Origin: Bacteroidota bacterium
GTDB lineage: Bacteria > Bacteroidota > Bacteroidia > Bacteroidales > JAGONC01
Direction of reading: 5' to 3'
NCBI GenBank assembly: GCA_026391695.1
Contig: JAPLDP010000088.1
Coordinates: forward strand, 54,277-118,276
Length of the DNA: 64,000 nucleotides
Below, piece by piece: positions 17,884 to 28,338 of the stretch. The notes beneath the pieces were generated by a model. The model saw nothing but the letters and a program-made list of their open reading frames with translations, did no database searches and was not told where the DNA came from. Within the stretch, counting starts at the first letter, position 1. Each line of letters starts with the position of its first letter. The position numbers and the translations under genes are program-made.

Positions 17884-20090
17884 TAAGTTTTCTGACCATT
17901 GAGGATCCTGAGTTTGGTTGCAAGAATGATCACTTCCTGTTTGGCACTGTTAATTTTTTTCTCGAATTCATTTTTAAGCAGTACAGCATTTTTCGATTGT
18001 GCCAGGAATCCGATGTTATTCTCCCACAATCCGATATCTTCTTTTAACCGGGTGATCTTGTTAATGAGAATATTTCTTTCCTTGCTGAGCATGTGCTGTG
18101 AGTCAGGAGCATTCCTTAATGATTCATAGCGTGATTTATAATTCAGTGCACTGATCTCAACAGCATTGATTTTCAGTTTATCGAGCTGTTTGTTGATGGC
18201 ACTGCGGAATTCATTCTGCAGCCTGTCCTTATCTTTCATCGGCACATGTCCAATATCCATCCACTCACGCTGCATTTCCTTGATGATCCTTAGATCTTCA
18301 TTTTTATCGCCGGTAAATTGAGCTTCCTGAACCCGTTTTACCAGATCTTCCTTCAGATGCAGGTTTTCCTCTTCATGTTTCTGGATATTTGAAAAATATT
18401 CGGCTTTTTTACTGAAGAATTCATCACATGCTGCCCTGAATCTCCTCCATATCTTATTGGAATGTTTTCGTGGCACAGGGCCAATATTTCGCCAGTCTTT
18501 CTGCAGGGCGATGAAATCCTGGGTTGTTTGCCTCCAGTCGGTGCTATTTTTCAAAGCCTCAGCCTGAACGCACAGATCCAGCTTCAGGTTATAATTATTA
18601 ATTTGTTGTTCCTTAACCTTGCCAAAATATTCCTTTTTCGAGGAAAAGAACATATCAATAGCGGATTTGAATCGTTCCCAAACTTTATCATTATATTTTT
18701 TTGGGGCAGGGCCTACAGATCGCCAAATCCTGAACAACTCATTTATCTGTTCCGTGTTGTTTTGCCAGTCAGAAACCGACTCATTGGGAATGGCAATTAA
18801 TTGTTCTGCTTTATCGCAAAGTACAAGTTTTGTGTTATAATTATTTTCCAGATCCTGCTGGAGTTCTTGATAGTACTCCCGTCGCCGTTCATTGATTTTT
18901 TCAGTGACACTCCTGAAACGTTCCCATATTTCATCTTTTTTATCCTGAGCAACCGGACCCACCTCCTTCCAATCTTCATGAAGTTGTTGTAACTCTTTGA
19001 AGGATTTATTGATAGAGGGTTCAAGAAGCAGCTCCTCTGCCTTCTCGCACAGCCTGATTTTATATTCAAGATTTTTCTTCAGGTCCAGGTCTTTAAGCTC
19101 TTTATTGATCTTGACCTTGTCGAAGAATTTCTCAACCAGGAAATGGTATGACTGCCAAAGGTTATTGACTTCATTCTTGGGAACAAGGCCTATCTGTTTC
19201 CATTGATCCTGAAGTGACTTAAACTCATCATAGGTTTTTTTAAGGGTTTCTTCTGAATTAATGAGTTCCTTGAGTTCTTCCAGTATCTTCTTCTTGGTTT
19301 CAAAATTGGCGTGTTTAATCCTTTCGAGTTCTTCGTTAAATATAGATTTATTCTGTCTATATTTTTCAAAGGCGGCATTAAAACGCTCTTCCAGCGGGTC
19401 GGTGGCGGGCAGGAAGTCGCCCTCAACACCACCTGCGGAAATGAATTCCGACAGTTTATGATCTTTGTCTTCCCTGTTCCGTTTAAGGAAGGCGACCTTG
19501 ATCAATGCCACCCGTGTTTTTATCTTGGTTATATCTGATTCCTTGACGGTTTCTTCGATGAGATCGACAAGCTGCGCTTTGGAATAATCATCAAAATTCT
19601 CCACGCTCACCCTGGTCTCAATTTCCTCTTCGGCCTCTTCAATTTCATCGGAATCTATCTCCAGTTTAATTTCTCCGGATTCCACGGGGGTAAGATGCAC
19701 AATGGCATCCTGCTCCACCATTGGAGAGGGAGAAGGAACAGAAGGCTGATCCTTCGCTTCAGATGGAGGAGCTATTTCAGAGATTATATCCGCAGCAACA
19801 ATTATTTCTGCCGGTGGTGCGGTTTTTTTAGGTCGTCCGGGACGGCGCTTTGGCTTTTCAGGCAGTACATCTGCTGCCTTGGGAGCAGCAGCAGGTTCAT
19901 CCGCTGGCAGTGAAGATGTTGTCACCTCACCGGAGATTTCAACATCCGTGACAGGATCATCATCCGAACTGATGATCGCTTCGACAGATGCCTTTAATTC
20001 GCTTGGTTCCTCCTGAATTAAATTTTCCTGGTTGATCTGATCCTCAGGAGGATTGGATATAAGTTGGTTTTCGTCCATTGTTCTGTTCAT
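17883..20090 (-). CDS. DUF349-repeat protein with an AT-hook-like motif
   Basis: This 735-residue, highly charged cytoplasmic protein has no signal or membrane segment. The first 180 residues are acidic and low in complexity, with an AT-hook-like core RPGRPKK at residues 83-89. The rest consists of at least five DUF349 repeats, each about 70 residues with a W-K-x-I/V-G-P-V/A-P/K core (DQWKQIGLVPKNEVN, EDWKEVGPVAQDKKD, RIWRSVGPAPKKYND, KDWRNIGPVPRKHSN, REWMDIGHVPMKDKD). DUF349 proteins are widespread in Bacteroidota and have no fixed function. The AT-hook-like core may bind DNA or may be chance. It heads the operon with aroC and the AsmA gene. Confidence 0.85.
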   Translation of the reverse strand: MNRTMDENQLISNPPEDQINQENLIQEEPSELKASVEAIISSDDDPVTDVEISGEVTTSSLPADEPAAAPKAADVLPEKPKRRPGRPKKTAPPAEIIVAADIISEIAPPSEAKDQPSVPSPSPMVEQDAIVHLTPVESGEIKLEIDSDEIEEAEEEIETRVSVENFDDYSKAQLVDLIEETVKESDITKIKTRVALIKVAFLKRNREDKDHKLSEFISAGGVEGDFLPATDPLEERFNAAFEKYRQNKSIFNEELERIKHANFETKKKILEELKELINSEETLKKTYDEFKSLQDQWKQIGLVPKNEVNNLWQSYHFLVEKFFDKVKINKELKDLDLKKNLEYKIRLCEKAEELLLEPSINKSFKELQQLHEDWKEVGPVAQDKKDEIWERFRSVTEKINERRREYYQELQQDLENNYNTKLVLCDKAEQLIAIPNESVSDWQNNTEQINELFRIWRSVGPAPKKYNDKVWERFKSAIDMFFSSKKEYFGKVKEQQINNYNLKLDLCVQAEALKNSTDWRQTTQDFIALQKDWRNIGPVPRKHSNKIWRRFRAACDEFFSKKAEYFSNIQKHEEENLHLKEDLVKRVQEAQFTGDKNEDLRIIKEMQREWMDIGHVPMKDKDRLQNEFRSAINKQLDKLKINAVEISALNYKSRYESLRNAPDSQHMLSKERNILINKITRLKEDIGLWENNIGFLAQSKNAVLLKNEFEKKINSAKQEVIILATKLRILNGQKT

Positions 20091-20360
20091 TTAAACAGTT
20101 AAGAGTTCTCCTCCTGTCCTAACAAAGGTCATGACAGGATTATGATAATGTACTTGTAATTATTTGACTTTAACACATAGTGTATTTATGACGTAACGGT
20201 TTTAACGCTTGTGCATGTAAATCCGCTAAAAGAAAAACATTAAATATTTTATATATTAACGATTCCAAAAGCCGGACTGCAAAAATAGTAATATTTTAAT
20301 ACCATGAACTATTTTTATGGAATTTAACAGAACTCTATGTTAAGTGTAGTATATTCATCA

Positions 20361-22688
20361 TCAGTCAATTGCTCTTTTATTGAATATAACATACCCTAAA
20401 TTGAAGATAAAAGACAGTTTATCGACTGTTCTGTCATAAAAATTCAGGCTGAAGCTTACAGGTCCGATAGGGCTATGATATATAAAGGCTGTGGAGGCCA
20501 TATACAGCCTTGCGCTGAACGGTGGTCCCAGTTCAGCAGTATAATCAGGCTGTTGGATGATCTGCTGGTAGGGTAAAAAGATATATCCTTCAATATCATA
20601 AACAAGATTCTTACTGATGTTAAACAATAACTTCATACCTCCGGCACCATAATTAAAAGCCCTGAATTCAGGGATGAACAGGAGCTTGCTTTCAGGTATG
20701 GGTTGAAAGGCGGGAGCCATCAGGACACTGGCAGTGTAATTGGAAAACAGATCTGTATTTGATAAAATACTGGATAAGAGTACTTCCGCATGAACGCCAA
20801 AACGAAACTTTTTCCCAAAGGGGTAATAATTAATATATCTAAGCTTAAACTGGCCCCAGAAATGATGGCGTTTTTCAATCTCGTCCGACATAGATGTAGA
20901 TCCGGGTTCAGTGGTCTCTTTTCCGGTGATATATTTCAGATTCATATACAGGTTCTCTCCGTCGCTGGCATATTGCTTCCTGTTCAGCGTGTTGATCTCA
21001 TAAAGCACATCCAAGGCTTGCATATCGAAATATGTTTTATCCGCAGTATCTGTCCTGCTAAAGGTATTTCTCTGGTAATAATCATCCCTGATATGAGCGA
21101 TGGCGCCGCCCATGTCGATCTTCCCCTTTCTGCCAAAGGGAACCCCCGCATGAAGATCAATATTATCTTCATTTTGAATAAGATAGGATGGATTTTTATC
21201 TTCAAAGAAATAGGTTGAAGTTCTGAAATAGTCCCACTGATTAAATGATATGGATGACTTTAAATATAACGGAATATTGAAAGGGAACTCAATCCTGGCT
21301 GATATCTGGGCAGCACTGTAAAAGCGTCCGATATGTGAACTTGCGCCCAGGTTGAGAGCGACCTGGTTCAGGTAATTGTATCTCAGACCTACATAGGCTT
21401 CATTGACAGGCGCTGACGATATGTCGCCACCAAACTCGACATTCAAGTGATTCTCCTTTTTAAAATCCAGGAACAGGTCAAAATATCCGCTCGATTCATT
21501 AAATCTCGTCCTGGGGAATACAACCTCCACCTGCTGGTCGGCAAGGAGTTTAAAATATTCCATTTTTAACGGCTCAATTGAAATTGTATCTTCTTTATGC
21601 GCCAGTTGCCGTCTGACATAGTATGCCTGGTTCTTGTTCAGTCCGTTAATATTGATTGTTTGAATCACAAAAGGCGGCAGGTGACGAATAAACTCCTCCC
21701 TTTTTTGTTTCACTTCATTGGGGCTAGAAAAATGGCTAATGAAACTTTTAATCTCATCGATATGCCGCAGAGTTTCAATATATCCGCTGTCAATAAAAGC
21801 CAGGGTATTGGAAAAGTCAATAACATTCACCGGTTCAAGCTCAGGTTCCACCAGCACGCCCTTTCCTTCAGGCACCGAGTAGTTGGTTTTTTCCATCAGC
21901 ATGTTTTCAAGTTGCGAGAGTGCATCATTCTCATCAGGGGCTTTATAATTGCTGGCAGCCTTACTCCCTATGATGACATCCGGGTGGAATTCATTAATGG
22001 CAACATCTACAGGGAAATTATTATACATGCCTCCGTCATACAGCAATTTCCCGTTAAGCCGTATTGGCTTAAAATAAAATGGATATGTTGTAGCCGCCCT
22101 TAATCCCAGACCAAGATCACCATTCCTCAGTATGACGGGCTTATTGTCGGCAATATCAGAAGCTACAAAGCGAATGGGGACCATCAGGCTATCAAAATTA
22201 TACCCCGATGCCGCACTGGCCTGCGAAAAGATCTCCAGGAAACCAAAATCCAGCATAACCGGCGACACAATATTGGAAGGAAGTATTCTTGATGCTCGTA
22301 ATGAATCGATATTAAATTTCAGACTCAGCCATGAAGGATCCGGATCAGGCTGCTTGAAATAATAAAGATACTCCTCGGGGATTGTTCCTGTTATCCATGT
22401 TTGGAATTCACTGGAGGTGAGCAAGGTGGTCATTTCATCCGGAGAAAATCCACTGGCATAAAGGCCACCTATCAATGCTCCCATTGAAGTGCCTGTAATG
22501 CAATCGATAGGAATGCCATTTTCTTCCAGCGCCTTTATCACACCAATATGGGACACGCCTTTGGCACCACCGCCACTCAGTACCAGACAGACCTTCTGGG
22601 CATATCCTCTCACAGATAAAACCATGAGGATAGCAAAAAAAATTGATATTCCGGTGATGATAACCCGTCTGGGCATGACAGGCGACAA
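20361..22688 (-). CDS. Patatin-like phospholipase with POTRA and outer-membrane barrel domain
   Basis: This 775-residue protein with an N-terminal signal ([21 protein letters not shown]) is organised like type Vd (PlpD-like) autotransporters. The patatin domain has the oxyanion loop SGGGAKG (38-44), the nucleophile motif GTSMG (S68) and the catalytic Asp in [16 protein letters not shown]-like segment follows ([20 protein letters not shown]), then an aromatic-rich beta-barrel that ends with a hydrophobic strand. It likely hydrolyses lipids at the cell surface. The ATG at 22676 is an alternative start. It begins 6 bp after the trans-sulfuration enzyme stop, so the two are probably co-transcribed. 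Confidence 0.9.
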   Translation of the reverse strand: MSPVMPRRVIITGISIFFAILMVLSVRGYAQKVCLVLSGGGAKGVSHIGVIKALEENGIPIDCITGTSMGALIGGLYASGFSPDEMTTLLTSSEFQTWITGTIPEEYLYYFKQPDPDPSWLSLKFNIDSLRASRILPSNIVSPVMLDFGFLEIFSQASAASGYNFDSLMVPIRFVASDIADNKPVILRNGDLGLGLRAATTYPFYFKPIRLNGKLLYDGGMYNNFPVDVAINEFHPDVIIGSKAASNYKAPDENDALSQLENMLMEKTNYSVPEGKGVLVEPELEPVNVIDFSNTLAFIDSGYIETLRHIDEIKSFISHFSSPNEVKQKREEFIRHLPPFVIQTININGLNKNQAYYVRRQLAHKEDTISIEPLKMEYFKLLADQQVEVVFPRTRFNESSGYFDLFLDFKKENHLNVEFGGDISSAPVNEAYVGLRYNYLNQVALNLGASSHIGRFYSAAQISARIEFPFNIPLYLKSSISFNQWDYFRTSTYFFEDKNPSYLIQNEDNIDLHAGVPFGRKGKIDMGGAIAHIRDDYYQRNTFSRTDTADKTYFDMQALDVLYEINTLNRKQYASDGENLYMNLKYITGKETTEPGSTSMSDEIEKRHHFWGQFKLRYINYYPFGKKFRFGVHAEVLLSSILSNTDLFSNYTASVLMAPAFQPIPESKLLFIPEFRAFNYGAGGMKLLFNISKNLVYDIEGYIFLPYQQIIQQPDYTAELGPPFSARLYMASTAFIYHSPIGPVSFSLNFYDRTVDKLSFIFNLGYVIFNKRAID

Positions 22689-22694
22689 ATTAAA

Positions 22695-23876
22695 TTATAT
22701 AAGATTTAAAGCTTGATCCAGGTCACTGATGATATCATCAGTATCTTCAATTCCGACTGACAGGCGGACTAATCCATCGGTTATACCGGCTTTTTCACGT
22801 GCCTGGCCTGACATCTTTGAATGTGTCATCGATGCCGGATGCTGAATGAGGGTTTCGATGCCGCCAAGTGACACAGCCAGCAGAATAAATCCGACATGGT
22901 TCATCACGATCTTACCAGCTTCAACGCCACCTTTCAGTTCAAAACTGATCATTGCGCCGGGACCTCTCATCTGGCGGCAGGCCAGCTCATACTGTGGATG
23001 TGAGTGTAATCCGGGGTATTTCACCCACTCCACATTAGGATGACCTTCGAGGTACTCAGCGATCTTCATCGCATTATCCTGTGCTTTGTCTAATCGTAAT
23101 GCCAGTGTTTTCAAGCCTCTGAGAATCAGGTAAGCCTGGTGGGGATCCATGTTGAATCCCATATTGACCATTACCGGCCGGAGACACTTATAATATGCTT
23201 CATCTTTGGTGACGATCATCCCACCCACTACGTCAGCATGGCCATTAATAAATTTTGTCATCGAATGCACGACGATATCAGCACCAAGTTCAAGGGGTTG
23301 TTGGAGATAGGGGCTGCAAAACGTATTATCCACGCAGAGCGGAATGCCTTTTTCCCTGGCTATCTTACTGATAGCAACTATATCTTGTATGCCCATGGTC
23401 GGATTCGATGGCGTCTCCAGGAAAATTAGCTTTGTATTCGGCTGCAGTGCGCTTTTTACGTTGTCGGTGAGCGTGGCATCAATATACGTATATTCCACTC
23501 CAAACCGAGACAGGATAGTTTCAATTATCCCCCGTGAGGGCCCATACAAAGCATCATGGCTAACGATATGATCTCCTTTCCCCAGAAAGGCCAGGTAAAC
23601 AGATGAAACAGCACCCATGCCCGAAGAGGTCGCTATGCCTCCATACCCATTCTCCAGCTCGGCTACGGCATTCTCCAGAGCCCTGATGGTTGGATTGGCA
23701 ATGCGGGTGTAGATATACCCATCCGATTCACCCGAAAAACACTGTGCGCCATGTTCTGCACTCTTGAATTTGAATGTTGACGTCTGATAGATCGGCGTCG
23801 TTGCACTGCCATAAAAATCATCGATTTGCCCGCCATGTATCAACATGGAATTAAAGCCCATTTTTTTCTTATGCAT
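22695..23876 (-). CDS. PLP-dependent trans-sulfuration enzyme (methionine gamma-lyase-like)
   Basis: This enzyme of about 393 residues belongs to the Cys/Met metabolism PLP family. The PLP lysine lies in SMTKFINGHADVVGG; the cofactor is also held by SSGMGA, YTRIANPT and VDNTFCSPY. The overall sequence is nearest to methionine gamma-lyases of anaerobic Bacteroidota, which split methionine to methanethiol, ammonia and 2-oxobutyrate. The position equivalent to the reactive cysteine of Pseudomonas methionine gamma-lyase (L-Y-G-C) is proline here (ALYGPSRG), so cystathionine gamma-lyase or synthase activity cannot be excluded. I prefer the ATG at 23876 (MHKKKMGFNSMLIHGG) to the one at 23897. Confidence 0.88.
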   Translation of the reverse strand: MHKKKMGFNSMLIHGGQIDDFYGSATTPIYQTSTFKFKSAEHGAQCFSGESDGYIYTRIANPTIRALENAVAELENGYGGIATSSGMGAVSSVYLAFLGKGDHIVSHDALYGPSRGIIETILSRFGVEYTYIDATLTDNVKSALQPNTKLIFLETPSNPTMGIQDIVAISKIAREKGIPLCVDNTFCSPYLQQPLELGADIVVHSMTKFINGHADVVGGMIVTKDEAYYKCLRPVMVNMGFNMDPHQAYLILRGLKTLALRLDKAQDNAMKIAEYLEGHPNVEWVKYPGLHSHPQYELACRQMRGPGAMISFELKGGVEAGKIVMNHVGFILLAVSLGGIETLIQHPASMTHSKMSGQAREKAGITDGLVRLSVGIEDTDDIISDLDQALNLI

Positions 23877-23953
23877 GATTAAATTTTTAATTTCCACTCA
23901 TGAAATTCAACCCAAAGAACCACAAACGACTTTCGAAATGAAAATATATTTAT

Positions 23954-24667
23954 TTAATTTAAATTTGAATTTTTGTATGAGAACACTTTTATCAGGTCCT
24001 CTTCATGCTTCATATTAAGCTTATTCTCTTTGATATAACGCTCAATGCTCCCATCCTTCGATTCCAGCACTTCCGATATTCCCTTGGCTGAAGTTTTCAG
24101 CTTAGCTGCCGGAGTATCACTTTTCGCAGAAAAGTAACTGTCGAATTTAACATATTTATACGACCGGTCACCAGCACTTAACTGCACGTTGTAATATCCT
24201 TCTTCTAAACGACATATATATCGTTTAAGCAGCATATATGTACCGGAACTAAGTACTTCGAAATAACCACGAGTGATCTCTTTCTCATCTCTAAAGGGGC
24301 TATAAACAAATTCTTTTCCATCGATATTGAGTAGTTCTATCCTGTCGGGGTAACTAATCGCATATATTGTGGTGTCCTTTAACATTTCCATTCGCTGGTG
24401 GTAAATATTATAACGCAGAAGGACATCCTTGATTTTAATGTTACCATCAATGACGAGGAAGCCCTTTTGAAATGACTCCACAAGAAAAGGATCACCTTTT
24501 AATCCGATATACGGACTTTCAGGTGTCAACATAAACAACTGGATGTTACCCGACTGCGTTTCAACATCCAGATATTGCGGCATATCATACTCCTTTGTGA
24601 TGACCTGTGCATGCAGAATGCCTGGTAAAAGCATTCCTAGAATAAAAATTCCTATCAACTTTTTCAT
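23954..24667 (-). CDS. Secreted hypothetical protein
   Basis: This 237-residue protein has a clear signal peptide (MKKLIGIFILGMLLPGILHAQ) and a beta-rich body (YDMPQYLDVETQSGNIQLFM, YMLLKRYICRLEEGYYNVQL). I recognise no family. It ends with a basic helical stretch. The gene stands alone, read leftward before the trans-sulfuration enzyme. A minus-strand -7 box TAACTTTG lies at 24724-24731, 56 bp before the start. The signal peptide suggests the periplasm or outer membrane. Confidence 0.75.
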   Translation of the reverse strand: MKKLIGIFILGMLLPGILHAQVITKEYDMPQYLDVETQSGNIQLFMLTPESPYIGLKGDPFLVESFQKGFLVIDGNIKIKDVLLRYNIYHQRMEMLKDTTIYAISYPDRIELLNIDGKEFVYSPFRDEKEITRGYFEVLSSGTYMLLKRYICRLEEGYYNVQLSAGDRSYKYVKFDSYFSAKSDTPAAKLKTSAKGISEVLESKDGSIERYIKENKLNMKHEEDLIKVFSYKNSNLN

Positions 24668-24723
24668 ATCGTAAATTTTTTCATGACTACTAATAATTTT
24701 GCCCTTATTCTTAATAAGAAAAG

Positions 24724-24731
24724 CAAAGTTA
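24724..24731 (-). promoter_or_regulatory. Candidate -7 box for the 237-aa gene
   Basis: The plus-strand sequence CAAAGTTA reads TAACTTTG on the minus strand, which fits the Bacteroidota TAnnTTTG box. No TTTG -33 element was found 19-21 bp upstream. Confidence 0.4.
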
Positions 24732-24915
24732 ATCCTTCTGATTACTTTTATGCTTCATTTATTAAAAATAAATATGTCACTGTCCGACAATGGACATCAT
24801 GTGTACATTTGGGAACATCCCGGAAGGATTTTATCAGTCTTGCTCAGGAAAATCGCCTGATATTAAAACTGATACAAAAAGTGGCACAGTATTCGTAAAT
24901 AACAGCCCAAATCTC

Positions 24916-24923
24916 TAAATTTG
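24916..24923 (+). promoter_or_regulatory. Candidate -7 box for the tricorn protease gene
   Basis: TAAATTTG at 24916-24923 fits TAnnTTTG. It lies 86 bp before the start codon at 25010. The -33 region was not convincing. Confidence 0.35.
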
Positions 24924-25009
24924 TGCAGTGCATCTGTCCTCTTTTATTATCTGCCGTCATTCATTTGGAAATCGATTAATCCTATAGTATAAATCTAAAA
25001 CTTCAATTC

Positions 25010-28000
25010 ATGAAAAAGTACTTTATTTTGATCTTGTTGATAACCATGGTCCAAGGTATTTTACATGCCCAGGCTGAAGCCAGGTTGATGCGTTTCCCTG
25101 CCATTCATGGCGACCAGGTTGTTTTTTCGTATGCCGGTGATCTTTATACGGTTGCAAAAAGCGGCGGGATGGCACGTAAGCTCACAAATCATGAGGGCTA
25201 TGAGATGTTTGCCCGTTTTTCTCCCGATGGAAAGTATCTTGCCTTTACGGCACAGTACGATGGCAACACCGAAGTTTATGTGATGCCGGCTGAAGGTGGT
25301 GTTCCGAGAAGGTTGACCTATACGGCTACACTGGGAAGGGATGATATCTCCGACCGCATGGGACCAAATAACATCGTGATGACATGGACTCCCGATAGTA
25401 AAGAAATTGTTTACCGTTCACGCAAACAGACCTTCAATGATTTTACAGGGCAGCTCTTCAAAGTATCCCTTGACGGCGGTTTATCGACCGAATTGCCGCT
25501 GATAACAGGGGGATTTTGCTCTTTTTCGCCGGATGGAAAACAGCTTGCCTTCAACCGTGTCTTCAGAGAATTCCGTACATGGAAGTACTACCGCGGAGGC
25601 ATGGCCGACGAAATATGGATTCTCGACATGAACTCTGCGACAACCACCACTATCACCTCCAGCGACGCTCAGAATATCATTCCCATGTGGTACAGGGATA
25701 AGATTTACTTCCTTTCTGACCGCGACCGCACCATGAACCTTTTCGTCTACAATACCACCACAAAAGAGACCAGGAAAGTCACCAACTACACCGATTATGA
25801 TATCAAATTCCCTTCGATCGGTGATAATACCATCATTTTTGAGAGGGGCGGTTTCCTTTATTACCTTGATCTCGCCACAGAACAGGTGAATAAGATAATG
25901 ATTACTATTGCCGATGACTTCATCACCGGCAGGGATGAACTGAAAGATGCCTCCAAATTCATCAACTCCTTTGAGATAGCGCCTGACGGCAAAAGAATGC
26001 TGTGCTGGGCGCGTGGCGACATCTGGACATTACCCGCCAAGGAAGGGATCACACGCAACCTCACGAAGACTTCCGGCGTTCATGAGCGCAATCCATTGTG
26101 GTCACCTGATGGAAAGTATATAGCCTTTATTTCCGATATGACAGGTGAGAATGAGATATATATTATCAAGCAGGATGGCAGCGAGGAGCCTGTTCAGATC
26201 ACCACCGGTGGTGACACTTATAAATATCGCCTGCGCTGGTCGCCCGACAGTAAAAAACTGCTCTGGAGCGATAAAATGCTCCGCCTGCAATATCTGGATA
26301 TAGACACGAAAAAAGTGACGCATGTCGAAAAGTCGGAAGTGTGGGAATATACAGAGTTTGAATGGTCACCCGACGGTAAATGGATAGTCTTCACCCGTCC
26401 CGAACAAAATGGTATGGGAAGGGTGTGCATCTATAACCTGCAGGACAGCAAAGCCTATGAGATCACCGGAGAATGGTACGACTCCGGAGATGCCATTTTC
26501 AGCCGCGACAGCAAATACATCTTCTTTGTTTCCGACCGGGATTTCAACCCGATATACAGTAATGTGGAATGGAACTATGCTTATGAAGACATGAGCAAGG
26601 TCTACATGATAACACTGGTAAAGGATACACCGTCACCTTTTGCACCCGAAAACGATGAGGTGTCGATAAAGGAGGAAGTGAAGCCTGAAGCTGAAAAAAC
26701 CGGTGAAAAGGAAAAAGGCGATGCCAAAGACACCAAGGAGGAAAAGAAGGAATCAAAAGACACCAAAATCGATATTGATGGCATACAGGACAGGATAATA
26801 GGGTTACCGGTGCCTGTTGGGAATTACTTTAACCTCCAGAATGTCGGCGACAAGTTATACTATATCTTCACAGCATCAGATGGAGCCAACAGCATCAAAT
26901 TCTTTGAACTGAAAGATAAAAAAGAAACCAGCCTGGAAACAAAGGGTAACTTTGAGATCTCAGCCGACGGCAAGAAAATGCTCGTCAGCGCCAACGGTAA
27001 GTACGCAATCATCGACCTTCCCTCATCCAAAATAAAAATGGATGAAACTATTGATCTCTCTTCCATGAAGGTGATGGTGAATAATAAAGAAGAATGGAAA
27101 CAGATTTTCGACGAAAGCTGGCGGCAGATGAGGGATTTCTTCTATGTTCCGAACATGCATGGTGTCGACTGGAAGGCTATGCACGACAAGTATGCAGTCA
27201 TGGTACCTTATGTGAATAACCGGAACGATTTGACCTATCTCATCGGTGAGATGATCGGCGAGTTGAGCATTGGCCATGCTTATGTGGGTGGTGGCGACAA
27301 ACCCGCGCCGGAGAGGATACAGCTTGGATTGCTTGGCGCCCGTCTCAGCCGTGATGCATCAGGATACTACCGGATCGACAGGATACTCAAAGGTGAAAAC
27401 TGGAGCAACCAGCTTTATTCGCCACTGGCACAGGTCGGCGTCAATGCACATGAAGGCGACTACATACTTGCAGTCAATGGTGTCTCCACAAAAACTATGA
27501 CCGATATCTACGAGTCGCTAGTCAACACAGCCGGAAAAGAAGTTGAACTGACTATTAACGGCAAGCCGGAAGAGACAGGCAGCCGCAATGTCCTCGTTGT
27601 GCCGGTAGGGAATGAAGCCCAACTTTATTATTATACCTGGGTGCAGAACAACATTAAAAAGGTGAGCGATGCCACTGACGGGCAGGTTGGCTACATCCAT
27701 ATTCCCGATATGGGCCCCGCAGGACTTAATGAGTTCGTTAAATACTTCTATCCCCAGCTTTCAAAAAAGGCACTTATCATCGACGACCGCGGCAATGGTG
27801 GCGGCAATGTATCACCCATGATCATCGAGCGGTTGCAGCGTGAGGTCACCAGGGCAAACATGGCGCGAAATGTGACCATACCGGGCCAGACACCGCGGCA
27901 GATGATGCTCGGCCCCAAGGTGTTGCTCATCAACCAGTATTCCGCTTCCGATGGAGACCTTTTCCCTTATGCATTTAAGAAGCATAACCTGGGCAAGGTA

Positions 28001-28288
28001 ATTGGAATGCGCACATGGGGCGGCGTTGTCGGCATCCGTGGCTCTCTGCCGTTCATCGATGGCGGCGACCTGCGCAAGCCGGAGTTTGCCTCCTATTCCT
28101 CCGAAGAAAGCAAATGGATCATCGAAGGATATGGCGTGGAACCTGACATTGCCATTGATAATGACCCGGCAAAAGAATATAATGGAATCGACGACCAACT
28201 GAATAAAGCCATAGAGGTGATTACAGAAGAACTGAAGAACTACAAGCCAATACCGGATATCCCGCAACCTCCGGATAAGAGCAAATAA
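25010..28288 (+). CDS. Secreted tricorn-type S41 protease
   Basis: This 1,092-residue protein has a signal peptide (MKKYFILILLITMVQGILHAQ). The N-terminal half contains WD40-like/PD40 beta-propeller repeats (FSPDGKYLAFTAQYDGNTEV, WSPDGKYIAFISDMTGENEI, WSPDGKWIVFTRPEQNGMGR). A PDZ domain (QVGVNAHEGDYILAVNGVST) follows, then a tail-specific protease (S41) core with the serine nucleophile in SASDGD (978-983). An unusually charged Lys/Glu insert lies at about residues 550-586. Tricorn homologues degrade peptides; the signal peptide points to the periplasm. The length fits the family. The gene ends in a strong terminator. Confidence 0.92.
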   Translation: MKKYFILILLITMVQGILHAQAEARLMRFPAIHGDQVVFSYAGDLYTVAKSGGMARKLTNHEGYEMFARFSPDGKYLAFTAQYDGNTEVYVMPAEGGVPRRLTYTATLGRDDISDRMGPNNIVMTWTPDSKEIVYRSRKQTFNDFTGQLFKVSLDGGLSTELPLITGGFCSFSPDGKQLAFNRVFREFRTWKYYRGGMADEIWILDMNSATTTTITSSDAQNIIPMWYRDKIYFLSDRDRTMNLFVYNTTTKETRKVTNYTDYDIKFPSIGDNTIIFERGGFLYYLDLATEQVNKIMITIADDFITGRDELKDASKFINSFEIAPDGKRMLCWARGDIWTLPAKEGITRNLTKTSGVHERNPLWSPDGKYIAFISDMTGENEIYIIKQDGSEEPVQITTGGDTYKYRLRWSPDSKKLLWSDKMLRLQYLDIDTKKVTHVEKSEVWEYTEFEWSPDGKWIVFTRPEQNGMGRVCIYNLQDSKAYEITGEWYDSGDAIFSRDSKYIFFVSDRDFNPIYSNVEWNYAYEDMSKVYMITLVKDTPSPFAPENDEVSIKEEVKPEAEKTGEKEKGDAKDTKEEKKESKDTKIDIDGIQDRIIGLPVPVGNYFNLQNVGDKLYYIFTASDGANSIKFFELKDKKETSLETKGNFEISADGKKMLVSANGKYAIIDLPSSKIKMDETIDLSSMKVMVNNKEEWKQIFDESWRQMRDFFYVPNMHGVDWKAMHDKYAVMVPYVNNRNDLTYLIGEMIGELSIGHAYVGGGDKPAPERIQLGLLGARLSRDASGYYRIDRILKGENWSNQLYSPLAQVGVNAHEGDYILAVNGVSTKTMTDIYESLVNTAGKEVELTINGKPEETGSRNVLVVPVGNEAQLYYYTWVQNNIKKVSDATDGQVGYIHIPDMGPAGLNEFVKYFYPQLSKKALIIDDRGNGGGNVSPMIIERLQREVTRANMARNVTIPGQTPRQMMLGPKVLLINQYSASDGDLFPYAFKKHNLGKVIGMRTWGGVVGIRGSLPFIDGGDLRKPEFASYSSEESKWIIEGYGVEPDIAIDNDPAKEYNGIDDQLNKAIEVITEELKNYKPIPDIPQPPDKSK

Positions 28289-28296
28289 AATAAAAC

Positions 28297-28338
28297 AAAA
28301 AAGGGATGACATCTCCCCGGAGGTGTCATCCCTTTTTT
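28297..28338 (+). terminator. Terminator after the tricorn protease gene
   Basis: A long hairpin has arms around GGGATGACATCTCC and the matching GGAGGTGTCATCCC, with A and T runs on the two sides, so it may work in both directions. Confidence 0.85.

Noticed and set aside
24683..24898. 71-aa plus-strand ORF between the 237-aa gene and the tricorn protease gene
   Set aside because: It overlaps the upstream region of the divergent gene, including a candidate -7 box, and its sequence is not protein-like.
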